Source: Galaxea fascicularis
Taxonomy: Eukaryota > Cnidaria > Anthozoa > Scleractinia > Euphylliidae
Length of the DNA: 64,000 nt
Reading direction: 5' to 3'
Assembly: GCA_948470475.1 (NCBI GenBank)
Contig: OX419335.1
Span: 35,007,797-35,071,796, forward strand
This document shows, in pieces, positions 59,615 through 64,000 of this stretch. The position numbers were made by a program, and so were the translations under genes. The notes below the pieces were generated by a model, which made no database searches, was not told the DNA's origin, and was given only the letters and a program-made list of their open reading frames with translations. The stretch's first letter is position 1; each line of letters opens with the position of its first letter.

Positions 59615-59977
59615 GAGAGCTTAAGCAACGAGGACGGCAACGGCAACGAGAACGCCACAAAACAACAGGCTTAATGAGCAAAAAGAATACCTGCACGTGC
59701 GTTTTATATTTTGGCACATTTCTTTACCGTCCTCCGCAAAACAACAACGTGAAATGGCCAAATTTTAGGTTTTCTCAAGAACGTGAGCGCATGACGGCAA
59801 GGTTTTCTTTCTTTTTCTTTGCTTTTACACCGTTCACAGTAATTTAGACCCTGGACAGCTCGCCAGCATTTTGCATGTTAAACAAATTGGAATAATCACG
59901 AAAAAGTTGCGAAAACCAGAAGTCATATTTTGAAATGACGTTCTCGTTGCGGTCGCCGTCGTCGTTGCTTAAGCTCC
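59615..59977. mobile_element. 363-bp MITE with 44-bp inverted ends
   Basis: The left end GAGAGCTTAAGCAACGAGGA is followed by CGGCAACGGCAACGAGAACG. The right end is its imperfect complement, ending in GTCGTTGCTTAAGCTCC. The interior contains GCACGTGCGTTTTATATTTTG-like sequence but no transposase. A clear target duplication was not found. Confidence 0.75.
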
Positions 59978-60167
59978 GTAATTAGTCGGGCGACCGACTA
60001 CAGGTTTACCCTCGTTTTTCATAGCAAAACTCACTCCCGGCGTTTCTGCGCAAGCGCAAACTATAAACAGCACATTCAAACGCCGACACGTAGTAAATTA
60101 ACATTCTTTCTGTGATGTCGAAGGGAAAGGAAAGTTGTCAGTGAACAGAAAATGTAGACAGACTCAT

Positions 60168-60318
60168 GGGCGTTGCCAGGAGGGGAGGTCACACTTTGTC
60201 AAACACAGGGTACTCCCAAGATTGTCACCTGAGTATAGTAGGTTGTTTGCTTAAAAAAAGGCTTACAAAGGGGGGGAGGAGGGTCACGGGCATCCCAGGA
60301 CCCCACCTAGCTACGCCC
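60168..60318. mobile_element. 151-bp MITE remnant
   Basis: Ends GGGCGTTGCCAGGAGGGG and CCCCACCTAGCTACGCCC are inverted repeats with a few mismatches. Internal G-runs (AAGGGGGGGAGG) flank the right end. CAGACT occurs on both sides, but not adjacent enough to be a sure target duplication. Confidence 0.55.
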
Positions 60319-61169
60319 TTGGTCAGACTGTTGCTACAGATGACAACAGAACATGTACGAACTTTTTAGGTGCTGATAAAGACAAGAGGCCTATCAAACG
60401 CACGGAAACGACAGCATGGATGCCATGTTGTTGGACTGCAAAAGTGGCTCTCACCAGAGTGAAGAGACACGTAATTGCCATACTTATGTGATCTCTATCA
60501 TGCTCATTACATTATGGTTTTTCTCAAACATAGTACATGGGGTCAGCTGCGATTTTTCTATTTGAACCATGATTAGTTGTGTAGCTCTTTTGTGTGTATA
60601 TTTTATTCGCATGTTGTGCAACAATGTTTGTGTAGTATCAGATAACGTGGTGTCACATGAAATCTTAATTACAGATTTCATATCATGGTTTCAATAAACC
60701 ACTTGACCCAAAAGGTTGGTTGTTGTTTTTGGGTCGCCATAACCAGTGCGACGACATGCGGAGCTCTCAATTCACTCAGACTTAAAGGAAAGCCGCGCAA
60801 TAAAAGGAGTTTTTAAGGGGTTTTTCGGATTTGGTTTGCAAACATATGCGATGTTAGATTAAAATGTTAAAGTATCAACGGGAATATGTGACAAAATGCT
60901 TCATGCAAAGAGTGATGTGCTATAGATTTATACTTGACTTGATTTCTCTCGGTCACTTCAAATGCCAATGTTCGTCACGAAATATGTCTTGTTTCAGCGC
61001 GATTACAGTTAGTATTTACCTTATTCGTACAAATAACTATGAATAAGGTATATACATAGTATAGTATACACATACTATTTCTAGAACCGCCTTCCTGCAC
61101 AAATGGTCGACACTCCTAGCCGCACGTCTACAGCCCGGCTTACGATCTTAGATCGTCTTGTTAACCTAA

Positions 61170-61781
61170 GGGACGGACCATTAGAAAAGTGATGAGAGGG
61201 GGGGGGGGGGGGGGTGGGGAAAAAACCAAAAAAAGATTCATGCAAGGGAAAATGCCAAGAACAAAAATTCACGCAAAGAAGAAGGTAAAGAAAAAAAATT
61301 CATGCAGAAGGAAGGTCCAGTTGTGACTTTTATTTAATAATTATATAATATTTGCCAGTGTCTATTAAAAATAATTCTTATTCAAAATATTCTTGGATTG
61401 CCATTTTGGAGTGGAGGGCACTACAGAGGGGCTGTGTTGGTGAATGGAGTATGGCATCATTATGATGGGCTGTTGGAGAGGAATTCCAGAGGGCAGGGAC
61501 TGCAAAAATGTACAGGGAAGCCGTCCACTCCAAGTGGCTTCCTCCTCTCTGACTGTGTGTACATTTTCGAAAAGATTTTGCATTATTAAAAAGTGGCCTG
61601 TATTCTTGATCTGTTGTGAATGTAGAATAATTTATAAATCACAAAAACATAGATAATGAATCAAGCCTTTCACTGTTAAAAAAAGCAATATTTGTCTAAA
61701 AAAAAAATCGTGCAGGGGGATTCACCTGGAAAAAAAATTCCTGAAAATCCCCCCCCCATCACTTTTCCAATGGTCCGTCCC
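61170..61781. mobile_element. 612-bp Harbinger-like element flanked by TAA
   Basis: The left end GGGACGGACCATTAGAAAAG is mirrored at the right by CTTTTCCAATGGTCCGTCCC (one mismatch), followed inward by ATCAC and long G- or C-runs. TAA lies on each side (61167-61169, 61782-61784), matching the 3-bp TWA target duplication of PIF/Harbinger elements. Inside, 61398-61589 can encode HYRGAVLVNGVWHHYDGL, which recalls the GHY...WYxxDD box of ubiquitin-specific proteases; no transposase is visible. Confidence 0.75.
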
Positions 61782-61791
61782 TAAGCACAGT

Positions 61792-62143
61792 AAGGATGAA
61801 CCGATACTGTGTTTTTAAATCCATACGATACCGAGTACGATACTTACTTTTTGACGTCATTGAGTTAACTGGTTAATCATGTGATCTGCCTGACCAAACG
61901 CAAGGTTAACTCGCACTGTAACTGTTGATTGTTTTTCAGTACTCTATAATTTCATAAACAACACAGATAAACAAGTCAATGTTTTCAATTCATTAACGAG
62001 AACATTGTCCTGCTTAATAACACAACGGAGAACACCCAACATCTGGTACCTAACGACAAGCGTGGGCAGATCACGTGCAGTATCTATATCCGCCCTTGGT
62101 ATCGTCGGTATAGAATATTTGGTATAGGTATCGACCCACCCTT
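61792..62143. mobile_element. Possible MITE with CGATAC ends
   Basis: AAGGATGAACCGATACTGTG at the left and GGTATCGACCCACCCTT at the right are imperfect inverted repeats. GATAC words recur inside. It lies directly beside the TAA-flanked element. Limits and family are uncertain. Confidence 0.4.
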
Positions 62144-63031
62144 AATTTGCAGAAGTGGAAAAGAAAATACTTTTGAAGACCTTTGAAAGGCAACACTGAA
62201 AGTACAGTACCTTTTGACAGAGCACAGGGTGATATCGTTGTGGTCCGGCTTAAGACAATTTCTTATTCTTTCGGAGTTAGCTTGAAAATTATGATGACTT
62301 CGGGATAAAAGCTTATGGTCATGTCAAAGTGCGAATGGAAAAGTGGAGAACCACCATAAAGTCATCACACAATCCTGAGCAGTGGAAAGTGGAAAGTGGC
62401 TTCTTTTAGCCGAAAAATCCCAGAGTGAACTGTATGGAACATCAAAAAGTCAAGCAACGAAGGAAAAAATCGCTGCATTGAGAATCTTGACATCCTCTTC
62501 TGTTGATACATAATCTCCAAAAGTAGAAAAAATAAAAAGAAACAAATACCAAAATTTAATAAAAGGCATAACAATCAATTTCATCCCTCGCCCTTTAGAG
62601 ACATTTTTGCTTAATTTTGTACCAAATTTAGTGTTACCAGGCATTTTTTTTGTTAGATGTTAAACAGCCTAAACTTAATTTAGCTGTTTGGTGTTATGGA
62701 AGCAGAAATATAAGTGTTTAATGTTATGCGGGTCCCCCCATTCAGACCTTCTTGAAGATCTTGATCTCTTCTGTGTCGATGTATACTACTGAATAGGTTC
62801 CAAATCCAGATTTTTCTCACGTTGTTTCATGCTCCGAGCTAGTATCGACCCAGTATCGTCGTAAAAGGTTGCCCGAATTGAAGGTGAACAAAAGGCTAAA
62901 TTGTGAGAAAGCGATCGGGAGCTCTGGCCAATTAGATTTCAGATCGAATTCCTATTGGCTGCTAAACACAATGACATTAAAATCGGAAGTCTAAGTGAAC
63001 CAGCGAGCGAATCGAATAATAAACGAAATAT

Positions 63032-63164
63032 TGTAGCGTTCCACTAAACCCCAGAAAAAGGATACCGATGGACGAGAATTGATAAGTATTATATTTCTCT
63101 TCAACAACAACAACAATCCACCACTGCGCATGCCTTATGAATACCTACGGGCGCATGCGTTACA
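63032..63164 (-). repeat. Short 3' LTR (133 bp) of a gypsy element
   Basis: On the minus strand it starts TGTAACGCATGCGC and ends GGAACGCTACA, so it is a TG...CA LTR with TGTA(A/G)CG inverted tips. A purine-rich tract AAGGATGGGGGGA (63180-63168) sits just before it, as a polypurine tract should. The 5' LTR lies outside the window, so the LTR cannot be confirmed by its partner. Confidence 0.55.
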
Positions 63165-63453
63165 AAATCCCCCCATCCTTTAATAGACACTGTTCTCAGT
63201 GCCTCATCATGTCCCGAAGCAAACTGCAACTGTCGACCTATCTGCTTGACTAGTACACAGTTCCTGTGCCCCTACTCACGAGCACGATTCATTGTGACCT
63301 AGTACACGGAAATTGAAGGAATGTTCTCCCGCAGCCTTTCCTCGTCAAACACTAAAGATTTAGTTCAACTGTCATTCGGCCTAAGCCTACTCAATTAGCG
63401 CAGAATGTCTCCGTGGCTTTTTACGGGACTCAATCAGTTTTCAACACGGTGAC

Positions 63454-64000
63454 TCATTCCCCAAAACGTTTTGGGGCATTCACTCTTCTTCTTCCTCGAC
63501 CTCTCTGTCCTTCCTCTGTCGCGGTCGCCGGAAATTGGAACTCTTCCTTGGCCACCTCCACACAACTTCCTCCACTAGGCTCTTTGGCTACACCGTAAGC
63601 AACACCGCCAGTGTTCGACAAACAATCTTCTTGCTCCGGCTGGTTACCAATCCCACCGGTTGCTTCCTCCTCCACTAAGAATTCCGAATCTCCTAGTTCG
63701 CCATAAGTTGAAGATGGGGTTATGCCATCATCGACAGCCATCCGTTCTGGAACATCTTGTAGAATGTTGGGGTCATTTGGAGGAGCGGAAGCACGAACTG
63801 ATAACCAGTTCCTAAGAAGAGGTCCCAGATACGGTTTCATCAGATCTGAATGCACTACCTTGGGCCTGGCTCCCTGTGGCTTTTAGATTCGATAAACCAC
63901 ATCTGATAAAGCAGCAGTTACGAGATGTGGCCTTTCTCAAGGGCAGTCAAAGTTTGGGTTCCTCACTTTCTTGCGACGAACTTGATGCAGCCACACGCTG
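63454..64000 (-). pseudogene. Ty3/gypsy pol C-terminus (integrase end), broken
   Basis: On the minus strand the frame reads DVVYRI, stop, KPQGARPKVVHSDLMKPYLGP, then an acidic linker and a basic RRRVNAPKRFGE end at the 63454 stop. K(V/I)VHSDLMKPY plus a basic (P)PKRFG tail is a familiar ending of metazoan gypsy integrases. A TAA stop interrupts the frame at about 63883, and more stops lie upstream, so this copy is probably dead. The element continues to the right of the window. Confidence 0.65.

Overview
This is a eukaryotic, AT-rich, intron-rich nuclear window from a metazoan. It most resembles an anthozoan cnidarian such as a stony coral; that is inferred from the repeat families and gene structures, since no marker gene is present. 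Four protein-coding genes are supported, all split by GT-AG introns. Most of the remaining DNA is introns, intergenic sequence and decayed transposable elements. Nearly all short open frames between these genes are noise or repeat-derived.

Left part (1-19.3 kb). A uridine-cytidine kinase gene (minus strand, six coding exons, 3' end beyond the left edge) and a FOXRED1 gene (plus strand, seven coding exons, complete, 456 codons plus stop) lie head to head, with 379 bp between their start codons. FOXRED1 intron 1 (about 6 kb) holds a TA-flanked inverted-repeat element enclosing a decayed LINE and a small MITE, followed by a palindromic tRNA-Arg-derived SINE cluster flanked by one 17-bp target duplication. 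A TA-flanked MITE sits directly against a UCK 5' splice site.

Middle (19.3-43.8 kb). After a gene-poor 10 kb come two iodothyronine deiodinase genes arranged tail to tail: DIO-A (plus, 29650-33072) and DIO-B (minus, 40392-37166). Each has two coding exons, an in-frame TGA at codon 118 in a G-S-C-(S/T)-Sec-P-P-F active site, and the same intron position. DIO-A has a well-formed type II SECIS element in its 3' UTR. I found no convincing SECIS for DIO-B.

Gap and repeat (43.8-55.0 kb). A run of exactly 200 N (43801-44000) separates two copies of an 11,002-bp sequence (32799-43800 and 44001-55002). All positions compared are identical and the offset stays at 11,202 throughout. The repeat begins and ends exactly at the gap edges, which is what an unmerged contig overlap looks like. 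The second DIO-B, the second SECIS and the exon-2-only DIO-A are therefore probably not real extra genes.

Right part (55.0-64 kb). No host gene is recognised. The sequence holds several MITEs, including a TAA-flanked Harbinger-like one, a decayed direct duplication, and the 3' end of a Ty3/gypsy LTR retrotransposon entering from the right edge.
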